From assembly GCA_036250195.1 (NCBI GenBank), contig JAVHZZ010000010.1:82694757-82758756 (forward strand): a DNA stretch of 64,000 nt, read 5' to 3'. How positions within the stretch are numbered: position 1 is the first letter of the stretch; the number at the start of each line of letters is the position of its first letter. Made by a program: the position numbers and the translations under genes. Below are positions 12,001-35,289 of this stretch, piece by piece. The notes under the pieces are model-generated. The model made no database searches. It was not told the origin of the DNA and saw nothing but the letters and a program-made list of their open reading frames with translations. This DNA is from Mixophyes australis. Taxonomy: Eukaryota; Chordata; Amphibia; Anura; Limnodynastidae.

Positions 12001-12453
12001 ATCTGATGAAACATGAGTGTAGATATGCTGCACCATCTGCATGAACACCACTGGCCACACCTTTTAGCAGTCCACACAATTAATAAAAAATTAAAAAGCC
12101 GCCCCATAGCGTTAATACACCCATTTAAATAAATACCACCACCAAACCCCACTTAACATTAATGCCAACCCTAAATATTATAAATAACACCCCCACCCAC
12201 CTTCATAACATTAATCCCCTGTTACTGACCAATATACTTATATTACTGTAATCAGGAATAGAGACCCAGCCGACTGGAGGCCGCTTCACCATCCAGCATC
12301 CTGGTGCATAGATGGGAACAGGTAACTGTAGTAAGCAAGATCTGGTATGTGCCCGTATCCTACACACTACCCAGCTGACTGAGCAGGTAATAAATACAGG
12401 CCAAGTGCAGGTCAATAGTAGAAAGGTGCACGCAAAAGTCTGTGGTCAGATAC

Positions 12454-13161
12454 TGTTAGCACCGCCGCGACTCTCACCTAGTTCCTGTAGGCGTCCCGGT
12501 CGTCGCTATGATAACCGGGACGTCACTTCCTGCCTTTACCTGACCGTTGCCAGGGCAACGGACGGATGCTAATTACAGGGGCACTGCGTCCCGGCAGCTG
12601 GGAACAGCCGGGCGCATGCGCAGAAGCGCCCACAAGCCTGTGGGCTGATTAATGTGGCAGGATTGAGCCTGCCCATGTGATTTCAGAGCTAGGCTCTGAT
12701 TGGCCACTACTGGTATTTAAGGCAGTGAGGTCTGCAGCCTCACTGCCGGTTATAGCGTTCTGTCCTCAGTCCTGCTACCTGCTTGTGCTATCCGTTTGGT
12801 TCTTGCTACCTTGGATTTGACTACCCGTGTTTTGACTCCTGCTTGTTCTTGGACCTGTGACCCTTCTCTTCTGACCTCGACCTTTTGCCTGGATTTCGGA
12901 TTTTGCTTCTCTGCCTGTGTGTCTGACCCTTCGCTTGTCTCTGGATTTTGCATCTGTGCTTGTGACCCTTTGACCTAGGAATCTTCTTAACTACAGCCCG
13001 CCAATCACTCCACTTCTGGGTACTCCTTTAAGCCAGTATACGTTACTCGACCCTCGGTCGGCCCGCAGCCCAGTCTGTCCCCACCACTAGGGGCTCTAGC
13101 GAACACCGGGCCTTCAGAGCAGTCCCTGAGTTTCACTGTACTGGCTTGGGAGTTCCTAACA
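12454..13161 (+). mobile_element. Solo LTR, 708 bp, with 5-bp TSD
   Basis: It starts TGTTAG and ends CTAACA, a TG...CA pair with a 6-bp inverted end. It is flanked by the 5-bp direct repeat gatac (12449-12453 and 13162-13166). A TATA-like 'tatttaa' lies near 12713, followed by a pyrimidine-rich run as in LTR promoters. No internal retroelement sequence flanks it, so it is a recombination remnant. A diverged relative lies just downstream (about 13930-14603). Orientation is taken from the TATA-like box. The parent family (gypsy or ERV) is not resolved. Confidence 0.85.
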
Positions 13162-13166
13162 GATAC

Positions 13167-13929
13167 AAGTCAAAATCTAGTACACAGGATTCAGATCAGC
13201 AATGGTCAAATGCAAACTGAGCATGCTCATGGAGTTAGTCTCTGAAACTGCTATTATCTATAGATATAGTAGGCTCATGGACTGGCTCTGAAAGTTAGTT
13301 CCTCCTCTTGCAGGATTTCGATCTGTGATAAGATTTCACAGACGGTACGAGCCTGACAGTATCATATTACTTTCAAGCGCATTCCAGATGCTACTAGGAA
13401 TAGATTTCTCGATAAGAATCTGCATGAAGGTGAGCTGAAGGAGTAATTTCACCAATAAAAGGCAATAGGTCATCAATAAAGTATCTCTCAGAATGGGAAT
13501 CAGAGTCCAGGGTTAGAATAGGGCTCTTTCTCTGAAACACAGCGTTGAGATGAGTGATGGTCTTTATGGTATGGTATTCACTGGGTGTTTACGAGATGGC
13601 AAATCGTCAGTAGTGACTATGAAACCAGCAACCAAGGTCAGAGCTTGCTTACACTGGTGGGATGCAGAAGAGGCCTTTTCTTTGCAATTTCTCTTCCATA
13701 AGTAGCATATTGCAAGGTAGAGGAAAACCATAGGGGTGTGCTACTTGCCAATATAGATGTTAGCACAGGAGATGGACCCTGCTGCACCCACAAGAGCAGC
13801 AGAAATGTCTTAATGTGTACCGAGTGACATTATACCAAGTGTCTGAAGAACGGCATTAATGAAAGCAGTGGAGTTGTATGGAGTACTTAGTTTCCATGAG
13901 GGGTTTTGCACATGCCAGTGCTTTCCCTG
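13167..13929. other. Unassigned interval
   Basis: No coding, RNA or terminal-repeat signal was recognised here. Confidence 0.4.
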
Positions 13930-14603
13930 TTAAACTCTGCAACATTGTGGCTATATGATTATATGGAGTAGCACATCACTGTGCTCAGATTTCAACAATC
14001 TCCCTCTGGCTCCGGACTCAACCTTGCCACAGGTACTTTTGACTGTGTACCTATATCACTGTGTGCCTGTAATTGTAGTTATCCCTGGTAACTGCCTAAG
14101 AACTGTTTCCCCTCAATCTTCGGACTCTCACCGGTACTGTGGGTTGCAGTTACCCCTGGCAACCGCCTAAGAACTGTTTCCCTAAAATCTCCTGACTCTC
14201 ACTGGTACTGTGGGCTGTAATTACCCCTTGCAACTGCCTACGTTCAGTTTCATCATCTTTACCTATCACTGCAAGTTCCGGACATTTTCGGACAAGCACC
14301 GGTACAGAAGTTGCTGTGCATCAGGGGACCTCTCCATCAGCTGTTCCTTTATTTATCCCTGTGGCCACGAGTGATATATCAGTGTTGACACCATCCACTC
14401 AGTGTCTCTCCTGACTCCCTCCTGCACTTCCTACTCTACGGCCTCGGTAACTCTATTCCTGGGTTCTCTCCAGCCAGTGCACATCTCATGACCCTCTGTT
14501 TGTCTGCAGCCAAAGCTGTCTCCAACACTAGGGGGCAACAGTGAACAGCAGATGTTCGGAGCAGACTCCGGGTTTTGCTGTACTGGCTGAGGGGTTCCTA
14601 ACA
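13930..14603 (+). mobile_element. Diverged LTR related to the 12454-13161 copy
   Basis: The last 150 bp or so follow the 12454-13161 LTR closely: a 'ctccagccagt' start, 'gaccctc', 'ctagggg', then 'gctgtactggctgagg' and the same TTCCTAACA end at 14603. The interior contains three imperfect repeats of an 'aactgcctaagaactgtttccc'-type unit at about 14088-14250. The 5' boundary is unclear and may be truncated. Confidence 0.6.
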
Positions 14604-14905
14604 CTAAGCTGACCTATAAACGCATGAGAACTTTAACAAGCGTCCTCCCTAAGCCTACCCTCTTTCCCTGCCCCTTGCACCCGGCCTTGAAAGCTCCACT
14701 CTTTCTTTTGTTCCTTCTTTTTCTCATTAGTAGTTTTGTGGACACCGGCAATATCTGTGTTATCTCCGGCTTTACACTGTTGATGAATTGGTCTGATACT
14801 TAGCTGTGCCTCAATTCTGTGGAAACTGACGTTTTTGTCGTATTTAAGGCATAGAAACGTTTAATAAACTGTTGTTACTTTTACAAAACAGACAATACAT
14901 AGGGT
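14604..14905. other. Unassigned interval
   Basis: A pyrimidine-rich and then A/T-rich stretch with no recognised feature. Confidence 0.35.
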
Positions 14906-15258
14906 AATCCCATCATAAATCAAATATCAATAAAATTTATGATAGTAATAATAAAATTGGTAGATATTTAAATATACTGTATATACTAGTAAAAAAAACA
15001 TGTCCCATGTCTACCTCTCCTAAATAGCTGGCCAATCACACTCCTTTTTTATAATTCATTCTATACCATCTATATAATATCTAAACAAACATCTTAATAT
15101 CTAAGATATAATCTAACATAATACAAAAATAATATTGGTAGATATTTAAAATTAAATGACAAATTTTTATACTAGTATATACAGTATATATAAAGTACCG
15201 GCCTCCACCTCCCCTAAATAGCCGGCCAATCACACTCCTTTTTTAGAATTTATTCTGT

Positions 15259-15308
<50 letters not shown>

Positions 15309-15475
15309 CTAATCGAACATGTTAATATCTAATATAATTACAAAAATAATTGTAGACTTTTAAATATACTGTATATACCAGTATAAAAATATGTCATTTA
15401 AATTTTAAAGTCCCGGCCTCCACCTCCCCTAAATAGCCGGCCAATCACACTCCTTTTTTAAGATGTTTTTTTAGA
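14906..15475. repeat. Three-copy tandem repeat, period about 180-215 bp
   Basis: The segment 'cctaaatagc[t/c]ggccaatcacactcctttttta' recurs at about 15019, 15213 and 15428. Each copy is accompanied by 'ttggtagatatttaa' and 'atactgtatatac' blocks. Copies 2 and 3 are closest to each other. A TA array (15259-15303) sits within the second copy. Confidence 0.8.
15259..15303. repeat. (TA)n microsatellite
   Basis: About 22 uninterrupted TA units inside the larger tandem repeat. Confidence 0.95.
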
Positions 15476-15539
15476 ATCTTAATATTATTATTATTATTTT
15501 TGGAATTATAATTATTGGATTTGGATAAAAGTTTTTCAA

Positions 15540-16130
15540 CTAGCAGAAAAAGTCACAAATGTGAAATTTACCCCATCTCCACTCATTGCCCTCCTCCAAC
15601 TATTCCCCAAACAACTACCGAAACATCATAGATATGTATGGGGCAATATCCTGATCGCTGCTAGAGCGGCCATTGCACAACAGTGGAAGTAATCCTCTCC
15701 TCCCTCCATTAACAAAAATGTACCTAAAATCCACTTCAGTTATGAGATGGAGACATACGAGGTCTCCTATTCTATGGCTTCATCTTCGCCATTTGTCAAG
15801 TGGATGTCCTGGCATGAGTTCACCACTGAAGGTGAGGGGTCTAAGATGTTATGCCCACCAGACTTGTCGACCATTGCTACTCATGACCCACTTGTACTCC
15901 CTCTCCAAGTTCCCCCATGAGACTTGCAATGGTTTGGTCCTATCTTATTTATCTGCCCTAAATTTGCCTTATATAATAATCCTTATGCAATAATGCCATT
16001 TCATATTTTTATGGTATGTATCGTGTGTTTTGTCTAATTCCCGCTATGTACCCCTTCCCTTTCCATTCCCTTTTTTACTGTATCCCTTCCCTTACCATTT
16101 AAATATCCCAATAAAAAGCAATTCTGTTAA
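15540..16130 (+). mobile_element. L1/Tx1-type LINE ORF2 tail and 3' UTR
   Basis: The plus strand encodes, with shifts, the ORF2 C-terminal pattern 'LPKHHRYVWGNILIAARAAI' followed by 'AQQWK'. This is the A-R-x-x-I-A-x-x-W block seen also at 5240-5760. It is followed by a pyrimidine-rich UTR and AATAAA at about 16110. The copy is truncated and inactive. Confidence 0.6.
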
Positions 16131-16388
16131 AAATAACAATAATAACATAATAATAATAATACTAATAATAATATAAACATCTAATCTTAATCTTAATAAT
16201 ATATATAAAATTAATAATAACAATACCTAATCTTAGTCTTAATAATAATAATAATAATAATAACAATTATAATAATAATAATATCTAATCTTAACAATAA
16301 TAATAATAGTAATAAAAATAATCTTAATAATAAATATAATATTAATAATACAATTATCTACTCTTAATAATAATAATAATAATAGTAG

Positions 16389-16441
<53 letters not shown>

Positions 16442-16450
16442 TCTAATCTT
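16131..16450. repeat. (ATA/TAA)n compound microsatellite
   Basis: About 300 bp of AATAAT-type trinucleotide repeat with recurrent 'atctaatcttaa' interruptions. It probably grew from the A-rich tail of the preceding LINE. Confidence 0.9.
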
Positions 16451-18323
16451 AACCTTTAAAATATCTAATTTAATCTTAATATCTAATATATTTACGATCT
16501 TCTAAATGCCATCACTCTCCTCTTCATCCTGGGCTGTATTGTAAGCAAAATGAAAGAAAAGATATTTTAAAACATAATATAGATATAGTATAGATTTTTT
16601 TTCCCTGAAGAAGCAGGGACATATAGTAAAATATTATTAACAATAATGGTTCCTATGAGGTTATTATATGTACAGTTATTTGTTACACTGTGAAATGAGT
16701 TATTAGTAAGAAAAGAGGGGGCTCTGCTTTACTATAATGGGGGCTCACTATTCTCTTAACACTTTTATAGTCATCTTGTTTCTGCAATCCAGAAGATGTT
16801 GTTAGTGAATGAAATAATTGATGATAACCGATGTCCTCATACTAACATGCTGGCTTTACCCACAATTGCATCTTAAGTCTGGTAAGTAATTTCCACCACT
16901 CACCACAGGGGAAGTGTACTAAACAGAGTGGGCAATAGACTGTGATTTTAACCCTGGAGGTATTAGCTATTAGTGGGGAAGACATCAGAGTGGTCTGTTA
17001 CTAAGGAAACCCTATGAAGGTAATCCTGTTACTAAAATGTGACCTGTACACCAGCGCCTTTGGTAATGTCACAGCTATAAACTTCAAAGGGGACATTGTG
17101 TCAGACCATGGTTTCCCCAGTGTCATTGGGGGTTGGATTATTGTTGCTTTACAGAAGCTGTTGATCTACAAGTACTACAAGTACCATAATACCCTCAACC
17201 AGTTACAAGAAAAAATTCACCCTCTTTTTATAAGTAGTCAATCTTCTAATATCGTTCAATTAATTTTTACACACACCCAAGCCCCCAAACTATAATAAGA
17301 GAATTGTGACACTAAGATGAGCTCTGAGTTCCCATCTTTCAGATACAGCAGAAGGGATGGAAAATACTTAGACTTTTTCTAAACTCTATAAATGCTACAA
17401 GGAAAGTCCATATAAGAAACTCTCATCTGTGCTTTGGAATAGAGGGTGGTTTTCTGTTATCTTTTGAGAAAGTGGTTCAGATTTATCTTAGTGAGTTCAA
17501 TCTGTCAGTTCTTGATTGGTCACACATAGATCAAGGGTCGGTATAACACACATAAGATAACACACAACACTGCTATATAAAATATTATCATATAGTGCAT
17601 CACTGTATAATATTATCAGAAAACACATTAATTTATAATATCAGAGAAAGATCAGAGAAAAAGTGAGACAGGAGAGGAAAAGTGAAAACGTAATCAGGAA
17701 GGTAAAACTCCAATTGGTTCCCTACTCCAGGTAATGGGAGGAGAACCTTTTATTTGTTATATGTGTGGGGAGGTGTCAAAACAGAAGTTTGGTCACTTTT
17801 ATTGAATGAAAACAGATAAAATGGTAAATACACCAGTGACTCTTACCTGTTAGTATGGTGATTGCACAATAAGTGGACATCAGTGTCTTCTTATCCTCAC
17901 CAGGTCAGATGTCAGATGTGTACTGCAGATTAGAGAAAATTAATGTTATAAAACTGATCACATTTCTTTCCCCGTTAGTCTATATGGTGCTTCAGACCAC
18001 AAGACAGTAACTACTGAGATATAGAGACACCGGTGAAATACAGACTGACATATAAAGACACATATTTACATATACTGAACACATTTACAATATTTATAAA
18101 GATACTACATACGCCAAGTGCTGTCTCTCCATCTTCACTTGTTGGGCTCCAGAGAACAAACGATGATGGGCGATGTTGTGCCAACATATATAACCTGGGC
18201 TGACGAAGGGGCCACGTGTTCTTAATGCCGGCTGGATCTTCTATTGCACCCAAAGGACAATCATCTGAGAGCTCTTGGTAGATGGACGCCAGGGCTTGTA
18301 CCAGGCTGCTCCTGTGCGTGATG
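16451..18323. other. 3' flank of the kinase gene, no gene recognised
   Basis: The open frames here (for example 17014-17295) have no recognisable domain. If the last kinase exon is correct, the minus-strand 3' UTR begins below 18324. AATAAA on the minus strand is present at about 17798 and again near 17748. Nothing else is supported. Confidence 0.4.
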
Positions 18324-29557
<11,234 letters not shown>

Positions 29558-31169
29558 TAAAGTTGAGTTGTGACTTATAACTGCCGCTCACAACTCTGAA
29601 AATAAACATCTCCGTTGCCATGACTACAGGTACGTGATATCAGCAGGAGGATGGAATCCTGTGATGTCAGCGGTCTCACGGCTCCCTGTATACACTGTAA
29701 TGTATTTATTATGAGGGAGGATCTGTGATTTGATGGGTAGAGGAATTTGTGGATGGATTTTATTTTATGTTTAAAGATGAAGACAGTGTAATTTACAGTT
29801 TAGATATACCTAAGTAAGTACATTATTTCCATATAGTAGAGTGATTTATCCACATCTCGGGCCCTGCATCCCGGTTTCACTGTGCCTCTCTGAAATGTGA
29901 CAACTTTTCCTCATTATCACCTCACCATGGATACATTTTACTAGCCGGGTTGTTGAAGGGTTGTGAGATAGTACAGTAACATCACAGCAGCTCTCATGGC
30001 CAAACAGAGCTACAATACCCCGCAATGGTATAATTGTACAGTCAGATCTAAAAGCAAAGTTAGAGATTCACATTGCAATGAACAAATTCAGTATTATTTT
30101 GTGAGATTACTATGTGTTTTGTCTTAAGGTGCCCATTTATCAGCCAATCAAGGCCAAGCAGCCTTTTCCCTATCAGATGTGGTCATACACGTGAGTCCCA
30201 GCAAATGGCACTATCTTTGAGCTGCCTCAAGGCATTTACAGTGGGCCCAATCTTTACTTACTGTTTTAACTTGTTTATTTATCCCCCATAACCCGAATAT
30301 GTTTGAATGGTTGGTTATCTGATCTTGATTCACCTTACAAGAACTTGTCAGATTCAAAACTGCAACCACTAAAAATAAACACTCAAAATGAATTAGGATA
30401 AGTTCCATATTCTGTTAATGGATGTATCAATCTGCACAGACCTAGTGACTCAGCAACCTTTACAATGGGCTGATCAGTTAATATATGTCTGTCCAGAAGT
30501 GTGTAAGACTTCAAAATTGTTATTATAATATATTATATTATATTGTTATTATAGCCCCCTTTCTCAGTAAGGTTAGAGCCTGGTCTAAACAACCACTGTG
30601 ACTCCCTGGACATGTTAGCCTAGTTATATGCTTTATTGTCAATAATCCTGGATGTCACTAAACAATCTTTAATGCACCTGCCAAGTCTTTAATCTTCATT
30701 AAAGTCAACTCCGTTCTATCCGCCTTACTTGCAATAACGAACCCCCAAGATATACCAATGCCTTATGCAAAACCCTTTGAAAGAAGACCCAGATTTATAA
30801 TAAAAGAAAAATATGTATCTTTTTGTTTATCTTTAGTTCAGATCCAGTTACAGCAAATAAGCGGTTGCTGTAAAAATGTAAATATATTTGTAATGTTCTC
30901 CAAGATCTATTCTCTATTAGCTATAAAATATTCAGGAGCACATTGATGGAGAACTGAGCTTTCTTTATTACTATATTTGTCTAAATTAGTTTTACAACAA
31001 AAAAGGTAAACACTATTTGGAAAGGCTAACAAAAGCATGAGTCAAGAGTGATGGTGAGGGTGTGGTTGTAGAGGGAGGCCACCTTGTTAGTACAGGCCAG
31101 AGCGCATAGAGGGGAGAGGAGAGTTTCAAGCGAGGAGGAGAAAGTAGTAGGATCAAGGGTATTAAGATT
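29558..31169. other. Upstream flank of the kinase gene
   Basis: The first 150 bp probably hold the promoter: a 'gttgccatg' half X-box-like motif at about 29613 and a minus-strand TTATAAG near 29575. The latter lies only about 20 bp before the ATG, too close to be the TATA box of a start upstream of that ATG. No other gene or element was recognised up to 31169. Confidence 0.35.
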
Positions 31170-31504
31170 GCATCTCGTTAGGGATGGTTCTTCTGTTCAC
31201 CACATCGACTCTATATTTAAATCATGCTGCATACATCTCAAAAACATTTCCACAATATGCACATATCTCACACAAGACACTGCGAAAACTTTAATTCATG
31301 CACTCACCTTCCCCGAATCAGACTCTCACCCCTACGATGCATTTTGCACGCAGCGGCTAGATTGATTTTCCTTGCAATTCGATCTTCCTCTGTCAGTCTC
31401 TACATTGGTTACCTGTTTTTTTACCAAATCAAATATAAAATACTTCTATTAACATACAATGCCATCAACAAAACTGCACCAACATACATCTCCTCCCTTG
31501 TCTC
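31170..31504 (+). mobile_element. L2-type LINE, part 1 (interrupted by the 31505-47563 insertion)
   Basis: The plus strand encodes, with shifts, the late ORF2 of an L2-type LINE ('YKILLLTYNAINKTAPTYIS' then 'SLVS'). The frame stops at a hAT-type end at 31505 and resumes at 47564 with 'LVSKYLQTRN'. It is the same family as the fragment at 1-730. Confidence 0.8.
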
Positions 31505-32527
31505 CAGCGGCGGATCTAGACTTTTCATTTAGGGGGGGCAGTTTGTAGATTAATCCTGACCCTAACTCCTCCCTCTCTCCAGTCCCAACTCCTCCCCCTC
31601 CCCTGTCCCGACTCCTCACCCTCTACAGTCCCGACCCCTCCCCCTCTTAAGTTCCTCCCCCTTTCTAGTTCCGTCTCCTGTATGCGCTGTTCCCTACAGC
31701 ACTATGTGTATCACAAGTGAATGTATTTTAGGATACAAATCGGTCAGGTTTGTTCCCTGCTTTATTTTAAGTGAAACACTATATAGCTATAAAATCACAA
31801 CAATAAGAGCAACAAGTAACAGATATGTCTGCCCCATCATCACACTGCTGCCCCTTTCATCCCACCTTCATCACACTGCGCCATCTTCATCACACTTCAC
31901 CACCTTCATCCCATTGCTGTTTCCTTATTATTGATGCCTATTTGGCTATTAAATATTGCAATTAAAGCAAGTCAAATCCAAGAGCTGTCTGTCTGCTCTC
32001 TGGTGATAAGCAGCCAAGATCTGACAGGTCACACCAAAGCTACATGGGTCCCATCGAATGCACTGAAAATGAGATTTCAATGCATTATTAATGCACCAAA
32101 ATTTTATTTCAAAAGGGTCAAATGCAAGTTAAATTCTATGTGCTGGATTGCAAAAGCACAGTGGATGCATGTGAATGAGCCTTAGATGTGCAGTGGATTT
32201 CATACTGTACATTAATTTTATTTTTGTATTTTTGTATTGTAGATTTGTACTACTATAGGATTTCTTAAGTTTATTTAAAAACTAATAAAAGGACAAATGC
32301 CTATGATGTCTTCAATCAAAATGAATACCAATATTTTTCTCTGGGAAATTTTCCTTAAAGGAAGAAATCCAATTACCTATATACAAAATGTCCAACCTGT
32401 CCAAAGTTATTGTCAAATGTGCCAGCAACACAAGCTAATTGTGGTGATAAAAATAAACAAAAGTATGCCATGTGTATTGTCTGCCTGCTGTTTCTAGTAT
32501 CACAACATCCCTGTTAGTGTTGCCTAA

Positions 32528-32947
32528 AGCTGGGTACACACTACAGTGTTTTCGTCCAATAATTGGCTCAAACAGCCGACATACGACCGCTCGTTCAAAA
32601 GTCGGGTCAGTGTGTGCAGTGACACGATGGTCGAAAGTCTGCCCAAATGGATGATTATCGCCTCATTTGGTTGGTCATACCGTTTAATATTTTCGTTCCA
32701 ACTGGTTCCCGCTGTGTAGTGTGTATAAACTTCCGACCAATCCACAACAGTGAGTACGAAATTACAGTCATTGCTCACGACAACATGGCTGTAAAAAGTC
32801 GCTAAAGGGACGTCCGCTCTTCCCTTTATCGTCCTAAACAAGGCTAGTGTGTATGAGGTCCATGGACCAAGCGATCGGAACATCGATCGCATGTAAAATC
32901 GCTCGGCATAAAAAGTTGGTCGAAATTTCTGTAGTGTGTACCCAGCT
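32528..32947. mobile_element. PIF/Harbinger-type MITE, 420 bp
   Basis: The ends AGCTGGGTACACACTACAG and its complement are 19 bp and perfect. They are flanked by the 3-bp direct repeat TAA (32525-32527 and 32948-32950), matching the TWA target of PIF/Harbinger. No coding capacity. Confidence 0.85.
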
Positions 32948-35027
32948 TAAGGTAAAGAAATCCAAACGCAGCAGGTGTGATTTATTGGTAATATCCCTCA
33001 ATAAGTTTAAATTTAGACTATTCAGGATTCATATAATCCTGAAGGATGTACCCTGGACACAAGAAAATTTAGTAAGCCAGAGAAAGAGAATGTGTATATT
33101 TAGGGGCACTCCGGGATAACTCATACATAAAAACATAAATTCTATTAGATATAAATTAAAAATAAGATAAACAAACACGGATGGTTGGAAAAGGAGCGAA
33201 ATAATTAAAACAATAAATAAAAACATGCGCTCTGTGATTAAAAATGCACAATAAATTGCATTTCTTTGCTGCTACTATCAATATTCAAAGTGCGAATTTG
33301 TAATATTAGTATAAGGTCCGCTATTAAAGGAATTGCAGGCGCAGCAATAGCGCCGAAGAGGGATAAGGGAGGATGGTCGCTAGGCGGCCCGATGCAAGTG
33401 ACATGAAGAAAGGGGGGTGCAGACAATGAAGTCTGTCCAATTTTGTTATTCCTGAGGGAAAGGAGGGGGCAGGGGGCGAGACAAGAGGCAGGACAAGGTG
33501 AGGGTAGCTAAAGGAGAGGGGGAAGGAAGCTTATTTTACATAGTTGTTCAGTCTTGCAAGGACTCTGAGCAACCCTCTGGACCTCTAAGGATTTTAAATT
33601 AACAGAGGAAGAACTGGACGCTATAGGGCATCAGCCCTGGGGCTGGTAAATATGAGTTCATAAATTCAAAAGAAAGATAAAGAAATTTTAAATGATGAAC
33701 TTTTTAAAAACAGAAAAAAATAATTAGTTTTATTTTGATTAATTTAACATTGTGTGTCTTTTTAATGCTACAAAGTAAATAAATTAAAATAAGTAAAATA
33801 AGGAAGCTACGTAGTGTGAACTAAAGTATAAAGGTTGTATTGTACTCAGATAGCAATTGTTAAGCAGAGATTAGGAGACTTGCAAGTTAATGTGTGTAAC
33901 AAAATAATACTATCTAAGGTGAGACAAGGCAGAGGCACAATTGCTTAGTTCAGGGACATAATTTGGACTCTGTTTTTGTTTTTTTCCATTATGTTTTGTT
34001 TTTGTTTTTTATGAGGCAATGTTTATATTGATCTACTTCATACTTGCCAACTCTCCCGGAATGTCAGTGAGACTCCTGCATTTCAGGTGAGTCTCACGGA
34101 CTCCTGGGAGAGTATGGCAATCTCCCGCATAGGGTAGAATTAGGGCCAAAATACAGCGATTCTCGTGAAATCGCTGCATTCTCGGGAAATCGCCCCCCCC
34201 CCCCCCCCCCCCCCAGTAAAATGACGCGTTTGCGTCATTACGTCACGGGGGCGCAATCCAAAATGACCCGATTTTTATTTAAAGAGGTAATGTCGAGAAC
34301 CCTCTCTTAACAGTTAACCTGCTTGATCCCGAGATTGCCGTTTTAAATAAGAATTCATTAAGGGCGCACTGACGTCAGGCACTACTGCCGGACACCTGTG
34401 CATTCGGAAGAAGCTCCTGTCAGTGTTCTGGTATGATCGGATATCTGGACAGCCGCTGATCAGGTAAGTCTGTGTATATTCTTGTCGTTGTCTTCTGAAA
34501 TCGCTATTCTTTGTAGGTGTCCTCAGCGTCGGATTTACCAGCATCGGTGAACAGACTACCACCGGGTTGGAATATGTTGGCTAACACACTTAATAGGGGG
34601 TTGTCAAATCACACCTATAAGCACAAAATAGAAGCTAAACTCCTTCTTGCTATATGTTTGTTCATTCCATGTCAGTTCAACCAGGGGTGTCCACCACCCA
34701 TCTCAGATTTGTTTGAAAAAATTTTAGTTAAGAGAGGATGTCAAAGCAACTATTTCGGCCAAATATCTTGACTGCCTGACAATTAGTTGATTAAATATTG
34801 ATTTTTCAATTATGAAATAATTTACTAATCTCAGTTTCTTTACCCAGTTTATTTGAAGTATCACAGGTGTTTATTAAGGATTCACCACAAAATTTGGACC
34901 CTTAAGGTAACTCTTCCTCCTGAATTCAAAAATCCAAACCAAATTACTTTATCTGCCTCATGTTTTGCGTTATGGCAAAAAAACATGTTTTTTGAATAGA
35001 ATTAAAAACGCTAGGTTCAATCGACAT
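32948..35027. other. Left residual part of the 16-kb insertion
   Basis: 33010-33110 weakly resembles a LINE-encoded protein end. 34034-34140 is a repeat with recurring 'ctctcccggaatg' and 'ctcctgggagagt' blocks, common in amphibian genomes. A 22-base C run lies at 34193-34214. No intact gene was found. Confidence 0.4.
34193..34214. repeat. Poly(C) run, 22 bases
   Basis: A homopolymer. Its length is prone to sequencing error. Confidence 0.95.
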
Positions 35028-35029
35028 TA

Positions 35030-35190
35030 GGGATCCCATTGTTTGGGGGGTGTTTATAAAAGGTATATATTACTACCACAAAAAAAAAAATCAGCAGGGT
35101 ACTCTGTTTCATAGTGAAGAAAAAAAATAATGAAGTTGATGCTCGATTACTGTTGTATCGCATACATAATTAACACAAGAAACCATGAAA
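35030..35190 (+). repeat. Left terminal inverted repeat
   Basis: It pairs with 46147-46307. An A-run here replaces the longer G-run of the other copy. Colinear matches continue to 'catacataatt[a/t]acaca' at about 35175. Confidence 0.85.
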
Positions 35191-35289
35191 TTTAAAACTT
35201 TTAACATAACTTTAGTCCATAACTGAAGTTGAGTCAATAATCTCATTATTTTTCCCTTGTTTGGAACCTGTTGTAACGGTCTGTAATTT

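Noticed and set aside
17014..17295. 93-codon plus-strand frame
   Set aside because: No domain, no splice or promoter context, and not conserved with anything I recognise.
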